Shown: one piece after another, positions 52,501 to 57,290 of the stretch
How the letters are laid out: each line of letters opens with the position of its first letter
How positions within the stretch are numbered: position 1 is the first letter of the stretch
NCBI GenBank assembly: GCA_039566865.1
Contig: CM076944.1
Coordinates: 9,942,501 to 10,006,500, forward strand
DNA from: Aurelia coerulea
Lineage: Eukaryota > Cnidaria > Scyphozoa > Semaeostomeae > Ulmaridae
DNA length: 64,000 bases
Direction of reading: 5' to 3'
The notes under the pieces: model-generated
Told to the model about the DNA's origin: nothing
What the model saw: the letters and a program-made list of their open reading frames with translations, nothing else
Databases searched by the model: none
Position numbers and translations under genes: made by a program

Positions 52501-54150
52501 TCTGTTCTTTCAACCTGAACGTAAACAATAGCTGCCACTGCATTCATGAAACAACAGAATAGGCTCCCGGAGAAAAAAATGTTTACTACGGAGATTTGGA
52601 TATCGAATGGTAAGCATAAAGCTATTCCCATATGGTCTTTTTCATATTCATTTTTAATTTCTATTGAATTTAGCACACAGTTCTGTATGCTGAATTGAAT
52701 GCAAGTGACAATGAAAAAGGCAGATACGGCCATGGGACTTGCATCTATATTCACCATTCGATATCCAAATCTCCATAGCAAACATTTGTTTCCTCTGGGG
52801 GCCTATCCAACGCAAAAACACAGATCATGGCGGCAGATCATTATTGCATTCGCTTTTGCGTTTGTGTTGATGTACTATGCGGAATATAGATTTCTAAATA
52901 GAGGCTCCCCTGGGCTCCCCCGAATAGGCCGTAAAATTCACTGTTCGTTTATGAGTCGTAGTTGTAGCGGGGTACAGATCAGTTTGGCGACAGAGCGAAA
53001 CTTGACTTGTAATCAGTCTATTGTTTTCCTTGTGTTTTGTTCAGGGGTGAACTTTAAGATTGATCTGAAAAGCAAAAACCAAAGCAACCTTCAAATTGCG
53101 CTGAAAAGGCTTTCTCAGCAATAGCAAGTGAATCGACAGGTATCCACCTGATAATTTACCTTTCTGAGATGAAGAACTTGAATCAACCCATTGCTTGATA
53201 CATCTCAAATGGAAAAGATGATAACAATTTTGGCAGCACCATGTTGACTGTGATGATCTAATGAATTCACAGCAAACCATACATTCATAACTTTCCTCTA
53301 TCAGCTGTTCCATCAAAGTTCTTGCTTGTTCTGAATCTATAGCTCTTTTAAATCTAGTTGTCCTATTCTTCTGCCTTCTGCTTTCTTGGCTTCTGTTTCC
53401 TCTAAAATCTCTGCTAGTGTTCTCGTGATTTGTTCTGTATTCTTGCCTGTTGGTCCTTATGCTTGAATTCTGTGAACTAATATATCTTCCATTCACAATT
53501 TCACCTCCTGATCTCCTTTCACTGGCTGGATTTCCATTCCTATTGTGAGCTCCATTTCTGTAAGTATCCCTGTGTTTAGATTGATCGGAGTAAGCATGGA
53601 GGTTCCCTACTACATAACCTTCTACAACCCCTCTATCTGCAAAACGAAGTTGTTGATAGTATTGTTCCATGTATCTGGATGCATCATCATCTGGCCTATG
53701 TTGAAAAAATTGTTCCTGGTTTTGTTGCACTTCAGACTTTCCTCTCCAACTCTGTTCTTGTCCTCTCCCAGCTCCAGCAGCTACTCTACCTCGACTACTT
53801 TTACCTCTGCCATTTGGCACTTGCTTGTTGGTCTCAGAAAAGTTTTTCTGTTTTCCTCCTCTCTTTCTACCTTGATTACTTTCAGCAGCAAATTCAGAGG
53901 CATGCTCTTGGTAATAGCTGGTCATTTTATCATCAGTAGCAACGCTACTGCTGACGTCTTTTTCTGGACCATTTCTGTTTCTTCTAGGGTTGTTACCTCT
54001 CCCTGCTGCAGCCCCTCGTCCACGTCTTCTTGGCTTGGCACCACCACCCGTCGAGGAGTCTTCCGACTCTTTTCTTTCATAGGTATGCGAAAGTATTGCC
54101 CAGTTGTAATTTTGTCCTGCTGGCGTAGCACCCTCTTCATTTGCAGACAT
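10481..54150 (-). CDS. NFX1: NFX1 orthologue, complete 25-exon gene
   Basis: Whole-gene entry; exons are listed separately. The protein is 1030 residues against about 1120 in human NFX1. Residues 1-285 are a low-complexity, Arg/Gly/Asn/Gln-rich tail with RG clusters. A RING finger of the NFX1 kind occupies about 290-341 (CMVCC, CCQNC, HLRC, CPGC). Eight or nine NF-X1 type Cys/His fingers fill about 374-823. An R3H domain lies at about 957-991 with the R-x3-H pair at R961 and H965. In the known family (human NFX1, fly shuttle craft, yeast FAP1) the RING can act as an E3 ligase, and the fingers and R3H bind nucleic acid; human isoforms act in transcriptional repression and mRNA control. All 24 introns are GT-AG with matching phases and total 40.6 kb. 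NFX1 rather than NFXL1 is chosen because of the R3H domain and exon-by-exon similarity. The start ATG follows an in-frame TAA 18 nt upstream. No PAM2 motif is visible at the N terminus. Confidence 0.95.
11280..11893. mobile_element. Palindromic element, ACAAGGACAG family, copy
   Basis: Ends AACAAGGACAGATTTT and complement. Flanking 9-mers AGAATCATA and ATTTTCATA agree at six positions, an eroded 9-bp duplication. NFX1 intron 24. Confidence 0.85.
12053..12183 (-). CDS. NFX1: NFX1 exon 24: R3H domain
   Basis: 131 nt between TCACAG and GTAAGC. Encodes HSFQPMN, then the R3H core [13 protein letters not shown] with R-x3-H (R961, H965), and [13 protein letters not shown]3H domains bind single-stranded nucleic acid. 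Near match to human HSFPPMNRDHRRIIHDLA. Confidence 0.94.
12298..12924. mobile_element. Palindromic MITE, CCGGGTGAGCC ends
   Basis: Near-perfect 627-bp inverted repeat, ends CCGGGTGAGCCAGAAAAAAG and complement, TA on both sides. NFX1 intron 23. Relatives: 15537-16192 and a fragment at 28201-28286. Confidence 0.92.
13236..13655. mobile_element. TTAA-type palindrome family, degenerate copy
   Basis: Left GGATAACTCCGGTGTTGGTA and GATTGATGATG; right GGATTTGTCCCTTTA. Same family as 39865-40283 and 55775-56235. NFX1 intron 23. Confidence 0.75.
13674..14300. mobile_element. Inverted repeat enclosing a direct duplication
   Basis: Arms ATTTATCAGGCAGCAGGATA and complement near 14270. Inside, about 140 bp (AGAAGTAGCTCCGGCTTAGG and onward) occurs twice in direct order at 13802-13953 and 13992-14163. 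NFX1 intron 23. Confidence 0.8.
14334..14400 (-). CDS. NFX1: NFX1 exon 23
   Basis: 67 nt between TTCAG and GTACGA. Encodes [14 protein letters not shown], aligned with human VEKEMETLVEAVNKG. Ends in phase 0. Confidence 0.9.
15223..15318 (+). repeat. Dispersed repeat, CTGGAGCGACAACAACA
   Basis: Complement of 34411-34507; shares CTGGAGCGACAACAACAA and GGGTCCTTATG. Class unknown. Confidence 0.65.
15416..15505 (-). CDS. NFX1: NFX1 exon 22
   Basis: 90 nt between GATAG and GTAAGG. Encodes [14 protein letters not shown] and SYALKEEAK, matching the human KRLAEAF and SLKEDARK stretch. A degenerate palindromic element starts about 31 bp upstream of the acceptor. Confidence 0.92.
15537..16192. mobile_element. 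Degenerate copy of the 12298 palindrome family
   Basis: Starts GCATGAGCCAGAAAAATG and ends with GGCTGGCTTACCC; both arms match 12298-12924 but are diverged. NFX1 intron 21, close to the exon 22 acceptor. Confidence 0.8.
16505..16660. mobile_element. Small inverted repeat, CTGTCTCAAATT family
   Basis: Arms TATAGTCTGTCTCAAATTGC and complement. Second copy at 21233-21410. Confidence 0.75.
17176..17217 (-). CDS. NFX1: NFX1 exon 21: 42-nt microexon
   Basis: 42 nt between ATGCAG and GTAGGT. Encodes [13 protein letters not shown], the conserved LECDEEC-x3-ER element. Confidence 0.92.
17392..17640 (+). mobile_element. tRNA-derived SINE, family A
   Basis: GGGGATGGCTCAGTGG is a box A-like start and GGTTCGAGTTCCCACC a box B-like motif, giving an internal pol III promoter. 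Body shared with 41938-42125; ends in an A-rich AATAAAGAAGAATAAA tail. NFX1 intron 20, antisense to the gene. Confidence 0.82.
17761..17856 (-). CDS. NFX1: NFX1 exon 20
   Basis: 96 nt between AACAG and GTGAGT. Encodes [15 protein letters not shown], aligned with human ITDMQLGGSVEISKLI. Confidence 0.92.
18175..18445. mobile_element. Half copy of the ACAAGGACAG palindrome family
   Basis: Resembles the right arm of 11280-11893, ending near CTGTCCTTGCTG; the matching left arm is absent. Confidence 0.65.
18655..18830 (+). repeat. Dispersed repeat, copy 1
   Basis: Shares GCTATGCAT, GGCATAGGACCCCTAATTTA and TTGACCTCACGC with 28605-28800. Class unknown. Confidence 0.65.
18909..20133. mobile_element. 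Palindromic MITE, CCGGGTGAGTC ends, with nested insert
   Basis: Ends CCGGGTGAGTCAGAAAAAAG and complement, TA on both sides. It is interrupted at 19011-19611 by a second palindromic element. NFX1 intron 19. Confidence 0.9.
19011..19611. mobile_element. Palindromic element with 9-bp target duplication, nested
   Basis: Arms begin CAAAGACAGATTTTGTAATA and end with its near complement. AATATGTTC is duplicated at 19002-19010 and 19612-19620. Same family as 11280-11893 and 21544-22147. Long inverted repeats plus 9-bp duplication suggest a Mutator-like origin. Confidence 0.85.
20470..20897. mobile_element. Pogo-like MITE, CAGTAAATCCCCG ends, copy 1
   Basis: TA-flanked; ends CAGTAAATCCCCGCATATAA and complement. 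Terminal sequence resembles pogo/Tigger elements. NFX1 intron 19, 33 bp from the end of exon 19. Confidence 0.85.
20930..21009 (-). CDS. NFX1: NFX1 exon 19
   Basis: 80 nt between TATTAG and GTAAGT. Encodes [14 protein letters not shown], equivalent to human LQCECGRRKEMVIC, then the [10 protein letters not shown] segment that opens the region between fingers and R3H. Confidence 0.93.
21233..21410. mobile_element. Small inverted repeat, second copy
   Basis: Arms GGCCATTGGACATAGAG and TATAGTCTGTCTTAAATTAC with complements. NFX1 intron 18. Confidence 0.82.
21544..22147. mobile_element. Palindromic element, ACAAGGACAG family, 9-bp duplication
   Basis: Ends AACAAGGACAGATAATG and CTGTCCCTGTT. Perfect duplication CTTAAAACG at 21535-21543 and 22148-22156. 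NFX1 intron 18. Confidence 0.9.
22480..22730. repeat. Degenerate minisatellite, about 21-bp unit
   Basis: Roughly twelve units starting CCCTC or CCCCT and ending TTACTG plus a few bases; CCCTCCAACGACATCATG recurs at about 22501, 22563 and 22650. Abuts the TTAA palindrome at 22749. NFX1 intron 18. Confidence 0.65.
22749..22893. mobile_element. Small TTAA-flanked palindrome
   Basis: TTAA at 22745-22748 and 22894-22897; arms include CATCCAGCATGCC and ACGTGC. NFX1 intron 18. Confidence 0.82.
23108..23236 (-). CDS. NFX1: NFX1 exon 18: last NF-X1 fingers
   Basis: 129 nt between TTGCAG and GTATTC. Encodes [14 protein letters not shown], then [15 protein letters not shown] and PCKNQ. Phase 0 at both ends. 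Confidence 0.95.
24051..24155 (-). CDS. NFX1: NFX1 exon 17
   Basis: 105 nt, phase 0 at both ends. Encodes [20 protein letters not shown] then KCPKICHK, the finger that precedes the CHKGEC motif completed by the next exon. Confidence 0.94.
24275..25073. mobile_element. Palindromic MITE, CCGGGTGAGTA ends
   Basis: TA-flanked inverted repeat of about 800 bp with CCGGGTGAGTAAAAAAATCC at the left and GAGTCACCTGG at the right. NFX1 intron 16, 120 bp from the exon 17 acceptor. Related fragments: about 16975-17125, 26655-26740, 27098-27154 and 56275-56330. Confidence 0.88.
25248..25327 (-). CDS. NFX1: NFX1 exon 16
   Basis: 80 nt between ATATAG and GTATGT. Encodes [20 protein letters not shown], matching human HSCHSEEKCPPC and KWC. 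Ends in phase 0. Confidence 0.94.
25620..25808. mobile_element. Half copy of the 40853 palindrome
   Basis: Matches the right arm of 40853-41587 (GAAGTTCAAAAGCTTGCAGC; GGGACACCCTG at the end). NFX1 intron 15 side of exon 16. Confidence 0.65.
25874..25993 (-). CDS. NFX1: NFX1 exon 15
   Basis: 120 nt between TTTCAG and GTACAT. Encodes [20 protein letters not shown] and [10 protein letters not shown], matching the human [21 protein letters not shown] segment. Confidence 0.95.
26071..26440. mobile_element. Harbinger-like palindromic MITE, second family
   Basis: Left GACCCCGTTTACACTATGCA after TAA; interior full of CGTATTCATTTCGT and complement; right end eroded. NFX1 intron 14, about 77 bp from the exon 15 acceptor. 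Confidence 0.8.
27155..27580. mobile_element. Palindrome nested in an older MITE
   Basis: Arms AAGCCTGCGTGCAGACTCT and complement, with CTGATGCGCAGAC inside. Flanks GAATATAT (27147-27154) and GAATACAT (27581-27588) form an imperfect 8-bp duplication, hAT-like. The target is a fragment of the 24275 family. Confidence 0.75.
27626..28022. mobile_element. Palindromic element, CCGGGTGTCCC end, right end lost
   Basis: TA then CCGGGTGTCCCAAAAAAGTA. Inner arms around 27722-28022 are nearly perfect complements, but the terminal CACCCGG on the right is missing. Confidence 0.8.
28319..28427 (-). CDS. NFX1: NFX1 exon 14: sixth finger
   Basis: 109 nt between TTATAG and GTATGA. Encodes [20 protein letters not shown] then [12 protein letters not shown], one of the best conserved fingers of the family. 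Confidence 0.95.
28605..28800 (+). repeat. Dispersed repeat, copy 2
   Basis: Diverged copy of 18655-18830: GGCATGGGACCCCTAGTTTA, TTGACCTCGCTCGACC. NFX1 intron 13. Confidence 0.65.
28889..29104. mobile_element. Short pogo-like MITE, copy 4
   Basis: Left CAGTAAAGACCCGCATGCAA after TA, right AGAATTTTACTG. Shorter and diverged. NFX1 intron 13. Confidence 0.65.
29689..29820. mobile_element. Small inverted repeat, ACTAACCGG ends
   Basis: Arms ACTAACCGGCTTTGT and complement; inner hairpin AATATAAAGCC and GGCTTTATATT. NFX1 intron 13. Confidence 0.75.
30070..30149 (-). CDS. NFX1: NFX1 exon 13: fifth finger
   Basis: 80 nt between CGTAG and GTATGT. Encodes [20 protein letters not shown], nearly identical to the CDKRCNKKRLCGRHKC region of the vertebrate protein. 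Confidence 0.95.
30732..30759 (-). CDS. NFX1: NFX1 exon 12: 28-nt microexon
   Basis: Smallest exon, 28 nt between TTTCAG and GTAAGC. Encodes EIPCAEYDP, equivalent to human KELPC-x-SLK. Without it the reading frame would break, because 28 is not a multiple of three. Confidence 0.86.
31014..33713. repeat. 97-bp tandem array, about 28 units
   Basis: Unit begins CACAGTTGATGCTAGCAACT and contains CTTCCTGTCATGCCGCAGAT; successive units start 97 bp apart (31115, 31212, 31309). Internal units differ at only a few positions (TATAAAC/TACGGAC; CGGGTGG, CGGGTTG or CGGTTGG). First and last units share a distinct variant (GCATCTGG, CCCTCAAT, CCCCCAGG, CCGCGG). The last internal unit is truncated at 33606. 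It fills much of NFX1 intron 11. 97 is not a multiple of three and stops occur, so not coding. Confidence 0.97.
33792..34396. mobile_element. Palindromic MITE, CCGGGTG ends, copy 2
   Basis: Same family as 9184-9786, ends CCGGGTGCGCCAAAATAAAC and complement, followed by TA. Lies just beyond the 97-bp array in NFX1 intron 11. Confidence 0.9.
34411..34507 (-). repeat. Dispersed repeat, second copy
   Basis: Minus-strand match to 15223-15318. NFX1 intron 11. Confidence 0.65.
36072..36169 (-). CDS. NFX1: NFX1 exon 11: fourth finger, right half
   Basis: 98 nt between TTGTAG and GTATGT. Encodes [18 protein letters not shown] and TCRCGNSKS. It follows the longest intron boundary: the next intron is 5.3 kb and holds the 97-bp tandem array. 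Confidence 0.94.
36311..36747. mobile_element. Pogo-like MITE, copy 2
   Basis: TA-flanked; left CAGTAAAATGGCCACACATA, right GCAGGGATTTACTG; interior shares AAGAACCTA and AGAGCCAGGCTGA with the third copy. Confidence 0.85.
37258..37448. mobile_element. Small TTAA-flanked palindrome
   Basis: TTAA at 37254-37257 and 37449-37452; ends AGGCACACTATCCCC and GGGGACAGTGTGCCT; central hairpin around TTTTCATGGCCATGAAAA. NFX1 intron 10. Confidence 0.85.
37975..38090 (-). mobile_element. tRNA-derived SINE, family B
   Basis: Read on the minus strand: TGGCGCAGTGGTGTAATCC (box A) and GGGTTCGATCCCAGG (box B). A second copy lies at 55437-55537. NFX1 intron 10. Confidence 0.78.
38200..38414 (-). CDS. NFX1: NFX1 exon 10: third and part of fourth finger
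   Basis: 215 nt, the largest internal exon. Encodes [18 protein letters not shown], then [13 protein letters not shown] and [18 protein letters not shown]. Donor is ACAG|GTATTG. A TTA-flanked palindromic element begins about 31 bp upstream of its acceptor. Confidence 0.95.
38446..38893. mobile_element. Harbinger-like palindromic MITE
   Basis: Ends GACCTCGTTTACACGGTAGC and complement, with TTA on both sides. Interior repeats GATCCGATAC phrases. Left edge is about 31 bp upstream of the NFX1 exon 10 acceptor. Confidence 0.88.
39402..39468 (-). CDS. NFX1: NFX1 exon 9
   Basis: 67 nt between TTTCAG and GTAAGA. Encodes a short linker then [12 protein letters not shown], the left edge of the third finger (human FGDFSCLKICG). 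Confidence 0.92.
39865..40283. mobile_element. TTAA-type palindrome family, second copy
   Basis: Left AGGACAAGTCCCGGGCTGGT, right AGATTTGTCCTTTAA. NFX1 intron 8. Confidence 0.82.
40416..40460 (-). CDS. NFX1: NFX1 exon 8: 45-nt microexon
   Basis: 45 nt, TTTTAG acceptor and GTAATA donor. Encodes [14 protein letters not shown], matching the CYCG-x5-CG block between the second and third fingers. Confidence 0.9.
40853..41587. mobile_element. Palindromic element, GAGGGTGTCCC ends
   Basis: TA-flanked; ends GAGGGTGTCCCAAAAAAAAA and GGGACACCCAG. NFX1 intron 7. A half copy lies at 25620-25808. Confidence 0.85.
41790..41825 (-). CDS. NFX1: NFX1 exon 7: 36-nt microexon
   Basis: 36 nt between TTTTAG-type acceptor and GTATGT donor. 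Encodes [12 protein letters not shown], which completes the second finger (human GGQCQPCQIILNQ). Called because both phases and the alignment to family residues fit exactly. Confidence 0.88.
41938..42125 (+). mobile_element. tRNA-derived SINE, family A, diverged copy
   Basis: CAGGGATGGCTCTGCGGTAG and GGTTGGTGGTTTGAGTCTCC correspond to the head of 17392-17640; the TGGTCACATCGAGAG body is also shared. NFX1 intron 6. Confidence 0.78.
42685..44163. mobile_element. 1.5-kb palindromic element
   Basis: Left arm includes GTGTAATTAATGCC, CCGTAGCCTGAGG and TTTCAAATCGGACAAT; the right arm repeats the complements down to 44160. Arms over 650 bp, the longest palindrome here. Boundaries approximate; no transposase seen. 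NFX1 intron 6. Confidence 0.85.
44187..44780. mobile_element. Palindromic MITE, CCGGGTGTCCC ends
   Basis: TA on both sides; ends CCGGGTGTCCCAAAATGACG and complement; arms of about 270 bp. NFX1 intron 6. Confidence 0.9.
45102..45205 (-). CDS. NFX1: NFX1 exon 6: second NF-X1 finger
   Basis: 104 nt between TCGCAG and GTAACT. Includes RTKMRCGQ then [19 protein letters not shown] palindromic element begins 43 bp upstream of this acceptor. Confidence 0.94.
45249..45768. mobile_element. Palindromic MITE, CCGGGTGAGTC ends
   Basis: TA on both sides; ends CCGGGTGAGTCAAAAAAAAG and complement. Left edge is 43 bp upstream of the NFX1 exon 6 acceptor. Confidence 0.9.
46860..47281. mobile_element. Pogo-like MITE, copy 3
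   Basis: Left CAGTAAATCCCCGCATATAA, right degenerate AGAGATTTACTG. NFX1 intron 5. Confidence 0.8.
47396..47713. mobile_element. GC-rich inverted repeat with CCCGGG repeats
   Basis: Arms TTCAATTCCTACCCTGACCA and complement enclose five or more copies of CAAATGCCCGGGGGC with variants. Sharply GC-rich against the AT-rich intron. Confidence 0.82.
47836..47907 (-). CDS. NFX1: NFX1 exon 5: first NF-X1 finger, right half
   Basis: 72 nt between TTTCAG and GTAAAT. Encodes [20 protein letters not shown], the CHPGPCPxCP signature of NF-X1 fingers. Phase 2 to 2. Confidence 0.94.
47987..48330. mobile_element. Truncated element, CCGGGTGACTA end
   Basis: TA then CCGGGTGACTATAAAACTAT; internal sequence CACAGTGGACCGATTTTGAA matches the 9184 family. 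No right terminus found; right boundary approximate. Confidence 0.6.
48532..48592 (-). CDS. NFX1: NFX1 exon 4: first NF-X1 finger, left half
   Basis: 61 nt, ATATAG acceptor and GTAAGG donor. Encodes [19 protein letters not shown], the start of the first NF-X1 finger (human SCGEVCRKKQPG). Phase 1 to 2. Confidence 0.93.
48858..48922 (+). repeat. tRNA-like SINE head or tRNA pseudogene
   Basis: GTCTGTCTAATGGTTAAGAC is box A-like; a five-pair stem CTTGC/GCAGG holds the loop TTGGAAA; GTTTGATTCACGG is box B-like. No paired acceptor stem, so not a working tRNA. Confidence 0.5.
49854..49904 (-). CDS. NFX1: NFX1 exon 3: linker after RING
   Basis: 51-nt exon between TTTCAG and GTAAGT. Encodes [16 protein letters not shown], the conserved CFCG-K-x2-NPEW linker that follows the RING in NFX1 proteins. 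Phase 1 to 1. Confidence 0.93.
50674..50751 (-). CDS. NFX1: NFX1 exon 2: end of RING finger
   Basis: 78 nt between TTGCAG and GTAGGT. Encodes [20 protein letters not shown], which supplies the last Cys pair of the RING and matches the WRCPACQNV segment of human NFX1. Phase 1 to 1. Confidence 0.94.
50905..51840. repeat. Region with recurrent GGCCAYGGTATGAG
   Basis: GGCCACGGTATGAG near 50918, its complement near 51050, and GGCCATGGTATGAG near 51681 and 51802. Brackets the TTF zinc-finger fragment, possibly as its ends. NFX1 intron 1. Confidence 0.5.
51140..51382 (+). mobile_element. Possible hAT-type TTF zinc-finger fragment
   Basis: In one frame [36 protein letters not shown], then a stop; in another [19 protein letters not shown] and [10 protein letters not shown]. 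The FPWICG plus FCWP arrangement resembles the TTF-type zinc finger of hAT-like transposase relatives. Frameshifted, followed by a GTGAGT donor-like site, and opposite in sense to NFX1, in whose first intron it lies. Assignment is tentative. Confidence 0.4.
52359..52970. mobile_element. Palindromic element, GACTCATAAAC ends
   Basis: Left CCGCTAAAACTGGGACTCAT, right complement ending GTTGTAGCGG; inner arms GGAGATTTGGATATCGAATG and complement. NFX1 intron 1. A related piece lies near 34905-34960. Confidence 0.85.
53160..54150 (-). CDS. NFX1: NFX1 exon 1: start, RG-rich tail, most of RING
   Basis: Encodes residues 1-330 and the first base of codon 331. It begins [10 protein letters not shown], has RG-rich blocks ([25 protein letters not shown]), and ends in the RING finger with [22 protein letters not shown] and KQW. 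The donor is AAAG|GTAAAT at 53159. An in-frame TAA at 54168-54166 precedes the ATG, so this is the first usable start in the frame unless an unseen 5' exon splices in. The long plus-strand frame over 53545-54159 is an antisense shadow. Confidence 0.93.
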
Positions 54151-54840
54151 GTCAGGTAAACAGCTTTAGGAACAAAGGCCTCTGCTACCAAATTGTTCGT
54201 TCACTTTCAGTTAAAAAAGCTGAGGGCCTAAGTCTAGGCCGACGGGCCCCACCAGTCGATCGGCGGTGTCCTGATAAAACTTGCCTTCTCTATCCAAACA
54301 GAATTTCTTCGTCTTCACAACTTGACTTGACTAATTGACCATAAAGAAAACACAGAATGTTCTTGAATTTCGCGAGACTTCCCTCTTAGTCACAGCTTCC
54401 TTCAAAATGGTACAGATATCCAGCAGCTAAAGAGACCAAGGCGGTGCTCGCTGGAACCCAAGATGATGATGGTGCAGTGGTGCAATAGGTTAGGGCTTAG
54501 GCCCAAAAACTTTCCTTCGCAGCGGCAGATTGTTGAAGTAGCAGAAAGCAGAAAACATTCACGTGTCCCATGTTCCTAACATGTACAGATTGCTGTTGTT
54601 GTTGCTATTGTTGTTGTTTGATCGGATGTACAAATCATTTCATTGTGGCTCCATCATCGTGACGTGAAAGACCAAATGTCTCACTACTAATATAATGGCA
54701 GAAAATTCTTGAGAAAATACCCCTTCCCCGTGTCACATTAAATTTATCAAGTTAATATACCACAATCACTGATCACTCATTCACTAAAATTTTTGATACA
54801 GCAGCAGTGTGATTTAGAGAGGAGGAAACCAGGCCCGTAT
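54151..54840. other. NFX1 upstream region
   Basis: Presumed 5' untranslated region and promoter. Holds the CGCGAGA motif and a GTTGTT-rich stretch near 54590-54630. No divergent gene seen. Confidence 0.5.
54368..54377. promoter_or_regulatory. CGCGAGA-type core promoter motif upstream of NFX1
   Basis: TTTCGCGAGA matches nine of ten bases of the TCTCGCGAGA palindrome found in TATA-less animal promoters, about 220 bp upstream of the NFX1 ATG. No TATA box was seen. Motif and position only; the transcription start is unknown. Confidence 0.3.
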
Positions 54841-55440
54841 GAAGGAGGCAAGGGGGATCAAGACCAAGCCCCGCAATCATTTTGAAAACAATGGTGCTAC
54901 TTCACGAGCATTACTTAGATGTACTGTTCTCTACTGTTTCAAGAACAATTGCCCCCCCCCCCCCCAAATCAGAAGCAGCATCCTACGGCCCTGGAGGAAA
55001 CTGCTCCCGAACTTCTTCCCCATCTTTTTCTTGTTCTGGGGTGTGACCGCTGCGGAAAGACCGCAGAATAATCGTTTGCCAGTCTGCTATGTTCTTACCC
55101 TGGGTAACAGACTCTATGAAATGGAGAGACTCTGGTCCCCGGGGGGGGGAGGGGGGCACTCCTATACTTTCCTATAGTATCATGCTCCTACAAAGGTTTA
55201 ACATATGCACCCTCAACGTGGACCTGTTTTAGCGAAACACATACCCTAATCGCGGGAAATTTTCCTGAGAACATACTCTTTCCTGCACCACAATAGAACT
55301 TCTCTATTTCAGGTACCCTAATCACAGACAAATCAGTAGCTAATATTGCTAATATTGCCGGTGTGATTTGAAGAGGAGGAAACTGCGCCCGAATTCCTAC
55401 CCCATCTTGTGCTGGTCTGCTAAGGTTTAGTTCATCATGA
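54820..55440. other. Unclassified repeat-like sequence
   Basis: Contains GAGGAGGAAAC twice (about 54820, 55371), C13 and G8 tracts, and GGAGGAAACTGCTCCCGAA. Runs into a SINE. Looks like decayed interspersed repeat. Confidence 0.45.
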
Positions 55441-55537
55441 CGCTAAAGTGGTGGGGCTCTACCGGTTATTGAACCCTGTCCACTCGATTGTTCTAGCTGC
55501 AAGGTCAGAGGATTACACTACTGTGCCACAACACTTT
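55437..55537 (-). mobile_element. tRNA-derived SINE, family B, second copy
   Basis: Minus strand TGGCACAGTAGTGTAATCC and GGGTTCAATAACC match 37975-38090 with decay. Lies in an unclassified repeat-rich stretch starting near 54820. Confidence 0.7.
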
Positions 55538-55774
55538 CAAGAATGCTAAGCAGCACAAGGTGAAGGTACAGGTCAGATTTGTCAAAATTAAGAAAAAAGA
55601 ATCGCTTTCTACTAGAATATTATCTTCTTGAAAGTTAAATCAACTTATTCAATCCATTCAACACGAAGCAAGATTCATCCAAATTTTACCATGGAAGACC
55701 TCAAGATTTTCACTTGTTCCACCCTTCCAAAAGGACAAAATACTTGCTAATACATCTAAGTGGCATTACTTTAA

Positions 55775-56235
55775 AGGACAAGTCCGGGGTTGGTATGATT
55801 GATGATAAAATACAAGATAATACTGCTATGAGTCATGTATGATACTTTTTCCCACTATTTTTCGCCTTCTCCTTGTGAAATTACGTTTTCAAATAAGAAA
55901 TTTGAGCGAAGTGACGTCATATCACGCAAACGAAAACGGGACTGTGTGATCGTTTTTTCGTCTCTTTATCGTAGCAAGCCTCTTTATCGTGTTCTAGTGC
56001 CATTTTCAACGCATGAGTACACGATGAAGAGGCCAGCAGCGATTAAGAAGCGAAAAACAATCAAACAGCCTCGTTTTCGCTTGCACGATATGACGTCACT
56101 TCGCTCAAATTTCTTATTTGAATACGTAATTTCACAAAGAGAAGGCGAAAAATAGTGGAAAAAAGTATCATACATCATTCATAGCAGTATTATCTTGTAT
56201 TTTATCATCAATCATACCAACCCCGGACTTGTCCT
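55775..56235. mobile_element. TTAA-flanked palindromic MITE, intact copy
   Basis: TTAA at 55771-55774 and 56236-56239; ends AGGACAAGTCCGGGGTTGGT and complement; near-perfect arms of about 220 bp. piggyBac-like by target site only. Lies between NFX1 and the tetraspanin. Confidence 0.9.
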
Positions 56236-56239
56236 TTAA

Positions 56240-57290
56240 GGAAGAGAAACCAAGGAAGAGTTGGTCGTCGTTTTCACTGGTTTTGCAGAAAGGTCGATTA
56301 AAGCCGGGTAAATCACTGAACCTAACTGAACACTTTGGCAATGAAACAAAACAGTGTTGAATAATGCTGCTTTGATAATCGGAGAGCAGCATTGTTTCAA
56401 ATGCCAGGTTCCGGGTTACAAAAAACGGTTTCAGTACTTTTAAACGGTTCCTTTTACTTTCTTTATTTCAAGTTGCAAAATACTTATTTTTGGCTTTGAA
56501 AGATAACTTGGCTTTGTACTCCGAACATTCTTATAAGTCATAGAGAGCCTCGAAAAGATTGCTTGCCAGAAGATAGTGTTTGAAAGTATTGGCCAAGTCT
56601 AACAACTGTTTGCCCATAACTATGCAGCCGGTCTTGGGCAAACAGCTGAAATGAGGTGAGGGAAATTGAGTTCGTGTTAATTACATGTCATATCTTACAG
56701 GCATGCCCGATCTCTGGAAGTGGTCACGTGCAGAGAACCCAATAAACAATGAAATATTTTGAAAAATCTTCAAACTTTGATAATATCATCGATATAGAAC
56801 TTGGTGTGCGTTGGTGTCAAAGGCTAATATAATTTTGGACATATTGCAAGGTTTCACATGGCTTGGATTTTATGTGAACATATGCTTTTACGAGTTCGCT
56901 GGTCAGAGTTCAGAAAAAATAAAACCTTTGTCCTGGTGCCAACTTTGTTGTCGAAAAATGCCTCATTTTGTCAAGAAAAGATCACGATATTCTTCAAACT
57001 TTGCACCGTTTATAGCCCTAAACCAGTTGATGTTGCCAAAATAACCCAAAGTTCCACAAGCTCCTTATAAAAATCAACCAAGCAAAATCCTCGGGCTAAC
57101 AGCAATGGGGCTGTCACTTGTTTGGATTCTGTTGCTGTAATTGAAGCATAAACTTAACACGATGAGCCCGTTGTATCCTTGCGGTAAGCCTTCGCCATCT
57201 TGAAGTTAAACAGCACGGGGAAACAAGGGAATTCAGGTCGTAAGTCTTGTTGAAGCATACTTCGAATCACAAGAAATGATGGTGGCAGTA
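56240..57290. other. Intergenic region between NFX1 and tetraspanin
   Basis: A fragment of the 24275 MITE family near 56275-56330, otherwise no recognised gene. Confidence 0.5.

Noticed and set aside
53545..54159. 204-residue plus-strand frame
   Set aside because: Antisense to NFX1 exon 1, whose frame has RING homology and proper splicing.
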